Of a stretch of 15,329 nucleotides of DNA, positions 7,038 to 14,010 are shown piece after piece; position 1 is the first letter of the stretch, and every line of letters begins with the position of its first letter. The notes below the pieces were generated by a model. That model ran no database searches. It worked only from the letters and a program-made list of their open reading frames with translations, and was not told the DNA's origin. The stretch is from Gammaproteobacteria bacterium. GTDB taxonomy: Bacteria; Pseudomonadota; Gammaproteobacteria; Pseudomonadales; UBA7434. The translations under genes and the position numbers were made by a program. The DNA is taken from positions 1 to 15,329 of the forward strand of contig JAJRPK010000434.1 of the NCBI GenBank assembly GCA_024280785.1, given 5' to 3'.

Positions 7038-7749
7038 AGCTCTACATTTGGCCAAAAGTTACCGGCAGCGGCAAGTCATTGCCGACGTTTCTTTAGAAGT
7101 ACGCAGCGGACAAATCGTTGGTTTGTTGGGCCCAAATGGTGCAGGAAAAACTACCTGTTTCTATATGATCGCCGGTATTGTTAAAGCCGATAAGGGTGAA
7201 ATCACTATTGATGGCACTGACATCACCCACAAAGCTATTCATCAACGCGCGAGACTTGGTCTTGGCTATCTCCCTCAAGAGGCATCGATTTTTCGTAAAC
7301 TTACCGTTGCCGACAACATATTGGCAATCCTCGAAACCCGACCGGACCTTAACCGCTCCAAACGCCTTGAAAAACGAGATTCGCTACTCGCTGAATTCCA
7401 TATAGAACACATCCGTGACAATTTAGGTGTTTCACTTTCCGGGGGAGAGCGGCGACGCGTAGAAATTGCTCGTGCGCTGGCGAGCGAACCAAAGTTTATG
7501 CTCCTGGATGAGCCATTTGCCGGAGTTGACCCCATTTCTGTCAGCGACATCAAAGCCATCATTCAACAACTCAAAGACAGAGGCATAGGAGTGTTAATTA
7601 CTGACCACAATGTCCGCGAAACCTTAGATATCTGTGAGCGGGCCTACATCGTTGGGGAAGGCAGGGTCATCGCCGAAGGAGATACTCAAGATGTTCTTAA
7701 CAATCAAAAAGTCCGCGACATATATTTAGGGCATCAGTTTCAAATTTAA
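7024..7749 (+). CDS. lptB: LPS export ABC transporter ATPase LptB
   Basis: LptB is the cytoplasmic ATPase that powers LptFG extraction of LPS from the inner membrane. All ABC motifs are present: Walker A GPNGAGKT (36-43, Lys42), Q-loop YLPQE (82-86), signature LSGGERRR (138-145), Walker B FMLLDEP (158-164, catalytic Glu163) and H-loop ITDHN (His195). Length (241) equals E. coli LptB and residue numbers coincide. The ATG at 7024 overlaps the end of lptA. lptF and lptG are not in the window, as usual, since they lie elsewhere in most genomes. A small hairpin (AGCAG/CTGCT, 7749-7762) follows the stop codon but has no T-run. Confidence 0.98.
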   Translation: MAILKALHLAKSYRQRQVIADVSLEVRSGQIVGLLGPNGAGKTTCFYMIAGIVKADKGEITIDGTDITHKAIHQRARLGLGYLPQEASIFRKLTVADNILAILETRPDLNRSKRLEKRDSLLAEFHIEHIRDNLGVSLSGGERRRVEIARALASEPKFMLLDEPFAGVDPISVSDIKAIIQQLKDRGIGVLITDHNVRETLDICERAYIVGEGRVIAEGDTQDVLNNQKVRDIYLGHQFQI

Positions 7750-7762
7750 GCAGCTCTCTGCT

Positions 7763-7852
7763 CCGTTCGACCTAATTCCGTTCGACCTAATTCCGTTCGA
7801 CCTAATTCCGTTCGACATAGCCCTGTTCGGCATAGCCCCGTTCAACTCAGCA
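7763..7852. repeat. 15-bp tandem repeat, six copies, between lptB and rpoN
   Basis: The unit CCGTTCGACCTAATT occurs exactly three times (7763-7807). Three decaying copies follow (7808-7822, 7823-7837, 7838-7852), keeping the GTTC core and losing the AATT end. Because the unit is a multiple of three, frames stay open through it on both strands (FDLIP on plus, SNGIR on minus), but neither has a start with a ribosome-binding site. It begins 13 nt after the lptB stop. Confidence 0.95.
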
Positions 7853-7920
7853 CCGCTAAGTATTTGCAATCCAGCGAAATTTACGACCAGATTGGTAAAA
7901 AAGTCAAGTCCAATATCTTT

Positions 7921-7936
7921 TGGCATTACTCTTGCT
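7921..7936 (+). promoter_or_regulatory. Sigma-54-type -24/-12 promoter candidate upstream of rpoN
   Basis: TGGCATTACTCTTGCT matches the sigma-54 consensus TGGCAC-N5-TTGCW at the -24 and -12 elements. The invariant GG (7922-7923) and GC (7934-7935) are separated by exactly 10 bp as required. Initiation would be expected near 7947, about 100 nt before the rpoN ATG. No activator site is recognised upstream. The match is seen directly; the function, autoregulation of rpoN, is inferred. Confidence 0.55.
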
Positions 7937-8046
7937 TCCCTCATGTGGCAAGGCTACACTTTAACCATTAAGCAACCATTTATTGCGCTCAGAACTTGGC
8001 GATAAAAGGCCTCTTGTCGCAACAAGGCTATTAAGAACAACTACTT

Positions 8047-9615
8047 ATGAAGCAATCGTTACAGCTCAGAATGAGTCAGAATTTGGTCATGACTCCCCAG
8101 CTTCAGCAAGCGATTCGCCTATTACAGCTCTCAACATTAGACCTTCAACAAGAGATTCAAGAAATAGTCGACGCTAACCCCATGCTAGAGGTGAGCGAAG
8201 AACATGAATCTACCGATGACTCCAACAACAATGATACTGACGGCAACCCTGACACTGTTGAATCAATCAGTGCAAACGGGGAAGCAGACGCACAGAGCCC
8301 AAGTGAATTCAGCGACTATTCAGATTCTGACTTAGCGCATGCCAATTCGGATTCTGTTACCGAGCAAAATGCTTCCGAAGAAATGGAATGGCACGACAAC
8401 ATTCCTACCGAATTACCGGTCGACAGCAAGTGGGAAGACATCTATACCAACACCCCACCTCCTTCATCGAATAACAGCAATTCAGATTTTAACGAGCTTG
8501 CGGATTTGGAAAACCGCAATAGCACCGTAGAAACTCTCACTAGTCATTTGATGTGGCAACTCAATCTCACCCCAATGAGTGATACCGATTGCCTGATTGC
8601 CACCACACTCATTGATGCTCTAGAGCCTAGTGGCATTCTTGGAGTCACAGTAGAAGAAATTCTTGAAGGTTTCGACCCCGAACTAGACATCGAACTTGAC
8701 GAAATAGAAGCTGTCCGACACCGCCTGCAGCAGTTTGATCCTGTCGGAATAGCCAGTAAAGATCTAGTCGACTGCCTCATGGTTCAACTCGCCCAACTGC
8801 CTCCAACCACTCCTTGGCGCGAGCAAGCGGCCCAAATTATCAATAGACACCTGCAGCTGCTTGCGTCTAGAGACTTTACTCAGCTGATGCGCAGAACACG
8901 CCTTAAGGAACACGATTTATCTGAAGTCATCGCTTTAATACGCAGCCTTAATCCTCACCCAGGAGATGCCTACCAAGACAATGCCGCTCAATATGTTGTC
9001 CCCGATGTATTCGTTAGCAAAGATAATGGCCGTTGGGTTGTCGAACTTAATCCCAGCATTGCCCCAAAAATCCGCATTAACACCGAGTATGCATCGCTAA
9101 TTAAACGAGCAGATAACAGCTCAGATAACACATTCTTACGCGATAATTTACAAGAAGCCAAATGGTTTCTTAAAAGCCTTCATTCTCGCAATGAAACCTT
9201 GCTTAAAGTTGCAACCAAAATAGTTGAGCATCAACGCGGCTTTTTAGAGCATGGGGAAGAAGCGATGAAACCGCTGGTACTTCATAGTATCGCCGTAGAT
9301 GTAGATATGCACGAGTCAACTATTTCTCGTGTAACCACTCAGAAATACATCCACACTCCTCGCGGCATATTTGAATTAAAGTACTTTTTTTCGAGTCACG
9401 TCGCCACAGCAGAAGGCGGCGAGTGCTCATCAACAGCTATACGCGCCATTATTAAAAAGTTAGTTGCCGCTGAAAATACCAAAAAACCTCTTAGCGACAA
9501 CAAAATAGCTAATTTACTCGATGAACAAGGAATTAAAGTTGCTCGAAGGACTATTGCAAAATATCGCGAGTCACTTTCGATTCGACCATCAAATGAACGT
9601 AAACGACTTAGCTAG
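8047..9615 (+). CDS. rpoN: RNA polymerase sigma-54 factor RpoN
   Basis: RpoN directs RNA polymerase to -24/-12 promoters and needs AAA+ enhancer-binding activators. Region I is clear at the N-terminus (SLQLRMSQNLVMTPQLQQAIRLLQLS), followed by the helix ending DANPMLE. Region II is long, acidic and Ser/Asn-rich (~50-150). The core-binding and DNA-binding region III follows, with the highly conserved MHESTISRVTTQKYIHTPRG block (from ~421) and the C-terminal RpoN box ARRTIAKYRE (499-508), which reads the -24 element. Length is 522 against 477 in E. coli; most of the excess is in region II. It is separated from lptB by 297 bp and from hpf by 343 bp, so it is likely transcribed from its own promoter as well as by readthrough. 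Confidence 0.98.
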   Translation: MKQSLQLRMSQNLVMTPQLQQAIRLLQLSTLDLQQEIQEIVDANPMLEVSEEHESTDDSNNNDTDGNPDTVESISANGEADAQSPSEFSDYSDSDLAHANSDSVTEQNASEEMEWHDNIPTELPVDSKWEDIYTNTPPPSSNNSNSDFNELADLENRNSTVETLTSHLMWQLNLTPMSDTDCLIATTLIDALEPSGILGVTVEEILEGFDPELDIELDEIEAVRHRLQQFDPVGIASKDLVDCLMVQLAQLPPTTPWREQAAQIINRHLQLLASRDFTQLMRRTRLKEHDLSEVIALIRSLNPHPGDAYQDNAAQYVVPDVFVSKDNGRWVVELNPSIAPKIRINTEYASLIKRADNSSDNTFLRDNLQEAKWFLKSLHSRNETLLKVATKIVEHQRGFLEHGEEAMKPLVLHSIAVDVDMHESTISRVTTQKYIHTPRGIFELKYFFSSHVATAEGGECSSTAIRAIIKKLVAAENTKKPLSDNKIANLLDEQGIKVARRTIAKYRESLSIRPSNERKRLS

Positions 9616-9958
9616 ATATTTCTCTACGGCTCGCCAACAAGTCAAAAAACGGACTTGGCTTCAACGGCGATTTGATATAACCTCTAATTATCAGAACAAT
9701 GACTGGCTAGCCAACCAGCTATTCAGTTAAGTTAAGTTCAGTTAAGTTAAGTTCAGTTAAGCTCAGTTCAGTAAAAGAGACGAGAAACATTGCACAAATT
9801 TTCAATCAGTTGCAGAACAATATTTTCTCCATCGCGCTTATCAATATCAAACGCGGTCAACCAATACGTTTGCGCATTTCTTGCGTCTCTTACGTCAATT
9901 TATTCACTATCATCCTCACTGTTTACGCCCATCATTTACTATATAAATGGAGTAGTCT
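9616..9958. other. Spacer between rpoN and hpf
   Basis: No gene is supported in these 343 bp. An open frame beginning inside rpoN in another phase reaches 9730 but is not protein-family-like. The spacer holds a short tandem repeat (9723-9777) and an AT-rich approach to hpf. AGAGACG near 9776 and CGTCTCT near 9884 are complementary but over 100 bp apart. I see no convincing terminator or sigma-70 promoter. Confidence 0.6.
9723..9777. repeat. 15-bp tandem repeat downstream of rpoN
   Basis: TCAGTTAAGTTAAGT occurs twice exactly (9723-9737, 9738-9752). It is followed by TCAGTTAAGCTCAGT (9753-9767) and a decaying fragment. The unit itself is built from 5-bp elements (GTTAA, GTTCA). The period equals that of the repeat upstream of rpoN, but the sequence is unrelated. 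Confidence 0.9.
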
Positions 9959-10327
9959 ATGCGAATTAATGTCAGCGGCCACCACGTAGAAGTTACTAGC
10001 GCTCTTAGAGAGTATGTCCTCAGCAAATTCGATCGTATCGAGAGACATTCTGACCAAATAACTAATATAGATGTTACTTTAATTGTCGAAAAGTTCATCC
10101 AAAAAGCAGAAGCGAGTGTCCACGTCTCAGGCGCCGACTTGTTTGCAAACTCTCAAGATTCAGATATGTACGCTGCAATCGATAGTCTTGCCGACAAACT
10201 CGACCGACAAATCATCAAGCACAAAGAAAAAACTCAAGGCAAACACCATCGCAATGGTGTTAAGCAACAAACAGCCATCGATCAATCAGCCATGAACGAC
10301 GATGCCGCCAATGATACTGACGAGTAA
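9959..10327 (+). CDS. hpf: Ribosome hibernation-promoting factor (HPF/YfiA family)
   Basis: HPF binds the decoding centre of the 30S subunit and helps form inactive 100S ribosome dimers in stationary phase. The N-terminal ~95 residues show the family beta-alpha-beta fold: MRINVSGHHVEVTSALREYV, KFDRIERH, and the segment from GADLFANSQDSDMYAAID to DKLDRQIIKHKEK. The protein is 122 residues, between short E. coli HPF (95) and the long two-domain form (~190). The extra ~27 residues are a His/Gln-containing and then acidic tail with no domain. TGGAG at 9948-9952 lies 6 nt before the ATG. It stands immediately upstream of ptsN (3-nt gap), as is usual after rpoN. Confidence 0.95.
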   Translation: MRINVSGHHVEVTSALREYVLSKFDRIERHSDQITNIDVTLIVEKFIQKAEASVHVSGADLFANSQDSDMYAAIDSLADKLDRQIIKHKEKTQGKHHRNGVKQQTAIDQSAMNDDAANDTDE

Positions 10328-10330
10328 ATA

Positions 10331-10831
10331 ATGCTAGATCAACTATTATCACCCAGTAGAATTCAACTGGGTGCAAACATCTCAAGCAAAAAAAAAGCTC
10401 TGCAAATACTGTCTCAGCTGTTCGCAAATAACGACAGTAGCCTCGATAAAAATATAATATTTGATGCACTTACCTCTCGAGAAAAACTAGGAAGCACGGC
10501 AATGGACAGTGGCATAGCCATCCCCCATTGCCGCATACCCCAATGCAAACAGGCGCAAGCCGTTATCCTCACCTTACAGCAGGGTGTGGATTATGATTCT
10601 CGCGATGGCTTGGATGTCGATATTTTGTGGGCGCTCATCGTACCCGAGCAATCGACTGACGAACACCTTGCCATACTAGCAAAGCTCGCAGAGATATTGA
10701 GCGATCCTCACAACTGTGAACATATTCGGCGAGCGACCGATGTAAATACACTGTGTAACTCTATATGCTTTCTGGATAACACTCAAGATCCTAGCACTAG
10801 GGCTGAGCAAACGGCAAATACTAGATTATGA
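10331..10831 (+). CDS. ptsN: Nitrogen-regulatory PTS EIIA protein PtsN
   Basis: PtsN (EIIA-Ntr) is the terminal phosphate acceptor of the regulatory, non-sugar-transporting nitrogen PTS (PtsP-NPr-PtsN). In proteobacteria it controls potassium uptake, carbon storage and other processes through its phosphorylation state. The phospho-accepting His66 lies in GSTAMDSGIAIPHCRI, with the PHCR form also found in Pseudomonas. The second-half motif DEHLAILAKLAEILSD is typical. Length is 166 against 163 in E. coli; the last ~25 residues are polar and not conserved. The ATG is 3 nt after the hpf stop, and the stop overlaps the rapZ start as ATGA, implying coupled translation. Confidence 0.96.
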   Translation: MLDQLLSPSRIQLGANISSKKKALQILSQLFANNDSSLDKNIIFDALTSREKLGSTAMDSGIAIPHCRIPQCKQAQAVILTLQQGVDYDSRDGLDVDILWALIVPEQSTDEHLAILAKLAEILSDPHNCEHIRRATDVNTLCNSICFLDNTQDPSTRAEQTANTRL

Positions 10832-11709
10832 AACTGATTATTATTAGTGGCCGGTCTGGTTCTGGCAAAAGTACGGCTCTGCATATGCTAGAAGATGTAG
10901 GCTTCTACTGTATAGACAATTTGCCCGCGGGCTTGTTGCCCGAATTAGCCTCGCAAACTCTCGCTCATACTACTAACGCTAATTCACCAGAGAGCAACGC
11001 CAAAATTGCCGTGAGCATTGACGCCAGAAACGACCCCGGTGACTTATCACGCTTTCCCACTTTGATAGGTAAAATCCCTTCGGCAATCAATACCAGTATC
11101 ATTTATCTCGATGCCAACAACGACATATTAATCAGACGTTTTTCAGAAACGCGGCGCAAGCATCCGTTAAGCAACAAAAGTGTATCACTTAAAGAAGCTA
11201 TCGAATCTGAGGCCGTGTTACTCGATGCTATTGCCTCGATGGCAGATCTCAGTATTGATACCAGCAATATGAATTTGCACGAGTTGCGCGAACTCATTCG
11301 CAATCGGGTTGGAGAAAAATCACAGTCAGGAATGTCGTTACTGTTTCAATCATTTGGCTTTAAGGGTAATGTCCCTATTGATTCTGACTTCGTGTTTGAT
11401 GTCCGCTGCTTAGCTAATCCTTATTGGGAAATAACGCTCAGACCACTTACGGGGCTTGACCAAGCAGTCGTCAAGTTTTTGCGAAGCCATGACGATGTCA
11501 ATAACATGATCGAAGACATTATTCACTATTTGGAACGCTGGCTGCCCAAATTTAATGCCGCCAATCGCAGCTATACTACCGTTGCCATCGGCTGTACCGG
11601 TGGCCAGCATCGCTCAGTTTATGTCGCCAACGCATTGTATACTCATTTTGAAAATCAGTTTAACGACGTCCAAATTCGGCACCGCGAAATGAAAAATATT
11701 TTGAGCTAA
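10828..11709 (+). CDS. rapZ: RNase adapter protein RapZ
   Basis: RapZ in E. coli senses glucosamine-6-phosphate and delivers the sRNA GlmZ to RNase E; it has an N-terminal P-loop domain and a C-terminal RNA/metabolite-binding domain. Here the Walker A is GRSGSGKST (8-16). DNLPAGLL, SIDARNDP and LDANNDILIRRFSETRRKHPLS are typical of the N-terminal domain. SFGFKGNVPIDSDFVFDVRCL and GCTGGQHRSVYVAN are the conserved C-terminal blocks. Length is 293 (E. coli 284). The extreme C-terminus reads RHREMKNILS and lacks the Lys-Arg-Lys run of E. coli, so RNA binding may differ. The ATG overlaps the ptsN stop. Confidence 0.96.
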   Translation: MKLIIISGRSGSGKSTALHMLEDVGFYCIDNLPAGLLPELASQTLAHTTNANSPESNAKIAVSIDARNDPGDLSRFPTLIGKIPSAINTSIIYLDANNDILIRRFSETRRKHPLSNKSVSLKEAIESEAVLLDAIASMADLSIDTSNMNLHELRELIRNRVGEKSQSGMSLLFQSFGFKGNVPIDSDFVFDVRCLANPYWEITLRPLTGLDQAVVKFLRSHDDVNNMIEDIIHYLERWLPKFNAANRSYTTVAIGCTGGQHRSVYVANALYTHFENQFNDVQIRHREMKNILS

Positions 11710-11715
11710 TTAACA

Positions 11716-11985
11716 GTGATCAAACAATCAATAACGATAAAAAACAAACTAGGCCTTCACGCGAGAGCCGCCAGTAAATTTGTCGATACAACAACTCAAT
11801 TCGCCAGCTCTGCCACTATCCAATATAATGAAAAAGAGGTAGACGGTAAAAGCATCATGTCCGTTATGCTACTCGCGGCCGCAAAGGGAGCAGAGCTCAC
11901 GTTAATGATCGACGGTAAAGATGAAACTGAAGCACTGGCCGCTATCATCGCCCTCATCGACAATTTATTCGGAGAGGGCGAATAA
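11716..11985 (+). CDS. ptsO: Phosphocarrier protein NPr (HPr family)
   Basis: NPr passes phosphate from PtsP (EI-Ntr) to PtsN. The 89-residue product has the HPr active-site block NKLGLHARAASKF with His15. The region VDGKSIMSVMLLAAAKGAELTLMIDG carries Ser46. The chosen start is GTG at 11716, 6 nt after the rapZ stop, which places His15 at the standard HPr position; no earlier start is available before the rapZ stop. The ribosome-binding site is weak, so it probably relies on translational coupling. It is the last gene of the rpoN-associated group, as in E. coli (npr) and Pseudomonas (ptsO). Confidence 0.95.
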   Translation: MIKQSITIKNKLGLHARAASKFVDTTTQFASSATIQYNEKEVDGKSIMSVMLLAAAKGAELTLMIDGKDETEALAAIIALIDNLFGEGE

Positions 11986-12000
11986 CTACTTTTCTTTTTA

Positions 12001-12045
12001 TACACGGTAAAAAATGAGTCCAAAAATTATAACTCTTCACGTGTA
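12001..12045. terminator. Weak inverted repeat between convergent ptsO and araC-type gene
   Basis: TACACG (12001-12006) and CGTGTA (12040-12045) are complementary. An inner pair, GAGT (12016-12019) and ACTC (12032-12035), shares roughly the same centre. The 62-bp spacer separates two convergent genes, so a bidirectional terminator is expected here. The stem is interrupted and the outer arms have no clear T-run, so this is a tentative call. Confidence 0.25.
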
Positions 12046-12047
12046 GA

Positions 12048-13112
12048 CTATTCTCGCCCCCAGTGCAATTCTCGATATTTGCCAGGAGGCATTCCCGCCC
12101 ACTTTTTAAAAGCACGATGAAAAGCACTCGGCTCCTCAAATCCCATCAGCGCTGCGATGGCATTGACAGTTAGCTCGGGACGCTCTAGATACGCAATAAC
12201 TGCCTCCTTACGGCAGTCGTCTTTGATTTGTTGATAAGAATGGCCTGCTTGTTCAAGCTGGCGCCGCAATGTCCGCTGTGAGATATTGAGCAATGATGCA
12301 ACCTGGGAAAAGCTTGGCAGCTTACGGCTAAAATTATACCCAATAGCCGTTCGCACTCGTTCGACCACACTTAAATCACCTTCAATTTCACGCAACGCAA
12401 TGAGTTGGTAGGGAGCAATTTTTAAAAATTCCTCTACCGACTCTTGACTATGATTTATCGACTCATTGAGATAACGGCTATTAAATTTGATCGAATTCTC
12501 AGCGTGATTAAAAGTAATCCCGCAATTGAATATTCGCTGATACTTCTTCATATTAATTTGGCAATCACCTTCCAAAGCGACTTCTTCAAGCTCTATTGGC
12601 GCCCCAATTAACCAACTACAAAACCGATGCCAACTTGACAATGTGCTCGCTATGGCCCTCTGCGATGAAAAGGTCTTGCTTATATTGCTATTACTCAAGT
12701 CCGGGTCGGTATAAACCGCTATTTCGCCCCCACGCTCATAGCGAATGCGATCGTGAACAATTTGATGAGTTCCTCTTAAGTTATGGCACATCACGGTAAA
12801 TTCTGTGGCACGCTGTATTGCATCGAATAAAGTATTGCATTGAATAACGGCAAAACACATCATTCTAAATGTGCCACAGGGGATAGGGTTATCGTTATAA
12901 AACCCAAAACATTCATCTTGTAGCAACCGCGATACCTGTTGAAATATTTTGCTATACAGCTCTGCTGAAACTTCAACGTGTTCATTCGCAACCGCATCTA
13001 ACGGATTGCTTGTCAAACCACAAGCTAATAGCAGCGGCTGCACATCGTACCCTTGAGCAACTACTACTCTCAGCAAGTTGCTGACATATTTTATATTCAC
13101 CGGCCGGTTCAT
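12048..13112 (-). CDS. AraC family transcriptional regulator with arabinose-binding-like N-domain
   Basis: This 354-residue protein has a C-terminal AraC-type double helix-turn-helix (~250-350). The first HTH is around LPSFSQVASLLNISQRTLRRQLEQAG. The second contains AIAALMGFEEPSAFHRAFKKWAG and ends in the family's MPPGKYRE. The N-terminal ~1-220 fits the Arabinose_bd-type ligand domain found in OruR/ArgR-like and many marine catabolic regulators (opening YVSNLLRVVVAQGYDVQPLLLACGL). It is divergently transcribed from the nitroreductase gene across 166 bp holding two inverted repeats, so it probably controls the nitroreductase, NTF2-like and acyl-CoA dehydrogenase genes and perhaps itself. The ligand cannot be told from sequence. 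Confidence 0.9.
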   Translation of the reverse strand: MNRPVNIKYVSNLLRVVVAQGYDVQPLLLACGLTSNPLDAVANEHVEVSAELYSKIFQQVSRLLQDECFGFYNDNPIPCGTFRMMCFAVIQCNTLFDAIQRATEFTVMCHNLRGTHQIVHDRIRYERGGEIAVYTDPDLSNSNISKTFSSQRAIASTLSSWHRFCSWLIGAPIELEEVALEGDCQINMKKYQRIFNCGITFNHAENSIKFNSRYLNESINHSQESVEEFLKIAPYQLIALREIEGDLSVVERVRTAIGYNFSRKLPSFSQVASLLNISQRTLRRQLEQAGHSYQQIKDDCRKEAVIAYLERPELTVNAIAALMGFEEPSAFHRAFKKWAGMPPGKYRELHWGRE

Positions 13113-13156
13113 AAGAAAATTCTGTATTCCAATCTGAATTAATCACGTTAGTAGAG

Positions 13157-13217
13157 GAATTGTATATCAATTCACTTTTTTTCGGCAATTTGGTCACTGT
13201 GGTTTGGCCAAATTGGC
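13157..13217. promoter_or_regulatory. Two dyads in divergent promoter region, candidate AraC-type operator
   Basis: Dyad 1 is GAATTG (13157-13162) and CAATTC (13168-13173) around a 5-bp TATAT centre. Dyad 2 is CAATTTGG (13186-13193) and CCAAATTG (13208-13215), with 22 bp between equivalent points, about two helical turns. The right arm of dyad 2 also forms the palindrome TTTGGCCAAA (13203-13212). A possible -10 for the nitroreductase gene (TATATT, 13234-13239) lies just downstream, so a regulator bound at dyad 2 would sit near the -35 region. The inverted repeats are seen; the regulator assignment is inferred from position. Confidence 0.5.
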
Positions 13218-13278
13218 TATTGTCCGCTCTCTCTATATTAGTGAAAATAAAAGTTCCTCGCATCCACAGGAAGAAATC

Positions 13279-13932
13279 ATGCTTAACCTAAGTGCAGACC
13301 AAGTACTGTCTACAACACGGAGCGTTCGCAAACGTCTAGATTTTAACCGCAGCGTTAGCCGAGCAGACCTACAGGATTGTCTGGATATTGCGTTTCAAGC
13401 CCCTAACGGCTCTAATATGAACAGCTGGCGCTGGATCATTATCGATGACCCCGAAATTATTCAGAAAATAGCAGAAGTCTATAATATTGCTCTCGATCAC
13501 TACGTAGAAAATGTTCTCGGCGAGGCGGTCGGTGAAAATTATCGTGGCGCGTCTATTCCTCGTGCTGACAAAATTAACGACTCCGTTCTCTACCTCCGTG
13601 AAAACCTGCACCGATCTCCCGCTATACTCATTCCACTTCTTTCCGGTAGAGTAGAAAATGCTGGAGTATTCGCTCAGGCAAGTTCCTACGGCTCGATCAT
13701 ACAAGCAGTCTGGAGTTTCTTTTTAGCATTGCGCTCGCGCGGAATGGGAAGCGCATGGACCACAGCACATCTTTGGCGTGAGAAAGAAATGGCCGAACTG
13801 CTCGGCATACCGTTGGATAAATACACTCAAGTTGGATTATTTCCAATTGCCTATACGATAGGCACCGATTTCAAAAAGGCTTATCGCAAGTCTTTCGATG
13901 AAGTCGTATCCTGGAACCAATTTGAGCTCTAG
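13279..13932 (+). CDS. Nitroreductase family protein (FMN-dependent)
   Basis: This is a member of the nitroreductase/FMN oxidoreductase superfamily, cytoplasmic enzymes that use NAD(P)H to reduce nitro groups, quinones or other acceptors. The N-terminal FMN-phosphate motif TTRSVRKRLDF (12-22), QAPNGSNMNSWRWIIIDD (40-57) and the C-terminal SRGMGSAWTTAHLWRE (153-168) are typical. The frame is open upstream to a TTG at 13204, but the ATG at 13279 has an excellent AGGAAG (13268-13273) 5 nt before it and puts the FMN motif at the usual distance, giving 217 residues. It is the first gene of a plus-strand group followed by the NTF2-like gene (78 bp away). The natural substrate cannot be inferred; resemblance is to the group often found in catabolic clusters rather than to NfsA/NfsB. 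Confidence 0.92.
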   Translation: MLNLSADQVLSTTRSVRKRLDFNRSVSRADLQDCLDIAFQAPNGSNMNSWRWIIIDDPEIIQKIAEVYNIALDHYVENVLGEAVGENYRGASIPRADKINDSVLYLRENLHRSPAILIPLLSGRVENAGVFAQASSYGSIIQAVWSFFLALRSRGMGSAWTTAHLWREKEMAELLGIPLDKYTQVGLFPIAYTIGTDFKKAYRKSFDEVVSWNQFEL

Positions 13933-13966
13933 AAAATATCGCCGCCAATCAACGAGCATTTACCCG

Positions 13967-13991
13967 TTACGACTACCAATTACGATTACCA
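13967..13991. repeat. 13-bp direct repeat between nitroreductase and NTF2-like genes
   Basis: TTACGACTACCA (13967-13978) and TTACGATTACCA (13980-13991) are tandem near-copies with one mismatch and a 13-bp period. They end about 5 nt before the CGGAG ribosome-binding region of the downstream gene. Confidence 0.7.
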
Positions 13992-14010
13992 GGTACTACG
14001 GAGACCTACG

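Noticed and set aside
7749..7762. Hairpin AGCAG/CTGCT at the lptB stop as a terminator.
   Set aside because: The stem is only 5 bp and no T-run follows.
7726..7944. Minus-strand frame of 72 codons with repeated SNGIR pentapeptides, and a plus-strand frame with FDLIP repeats.
   Set aside because: Both arise because the 15-bp DNA repeat is a multiple of three. The minus-strand ATG has no ribosome-binding site, the plus-strand frame has no start, and the flanks look like no protein family.
9521..9730. Plus-strand frame of 69 codons running from inside rpoN into the spacer.
   Set aside because: Most of it overlaps the conserved RpoN C-terminus in another phase, and the part beyond the stop has no family resemblance or ribosome-binding site.
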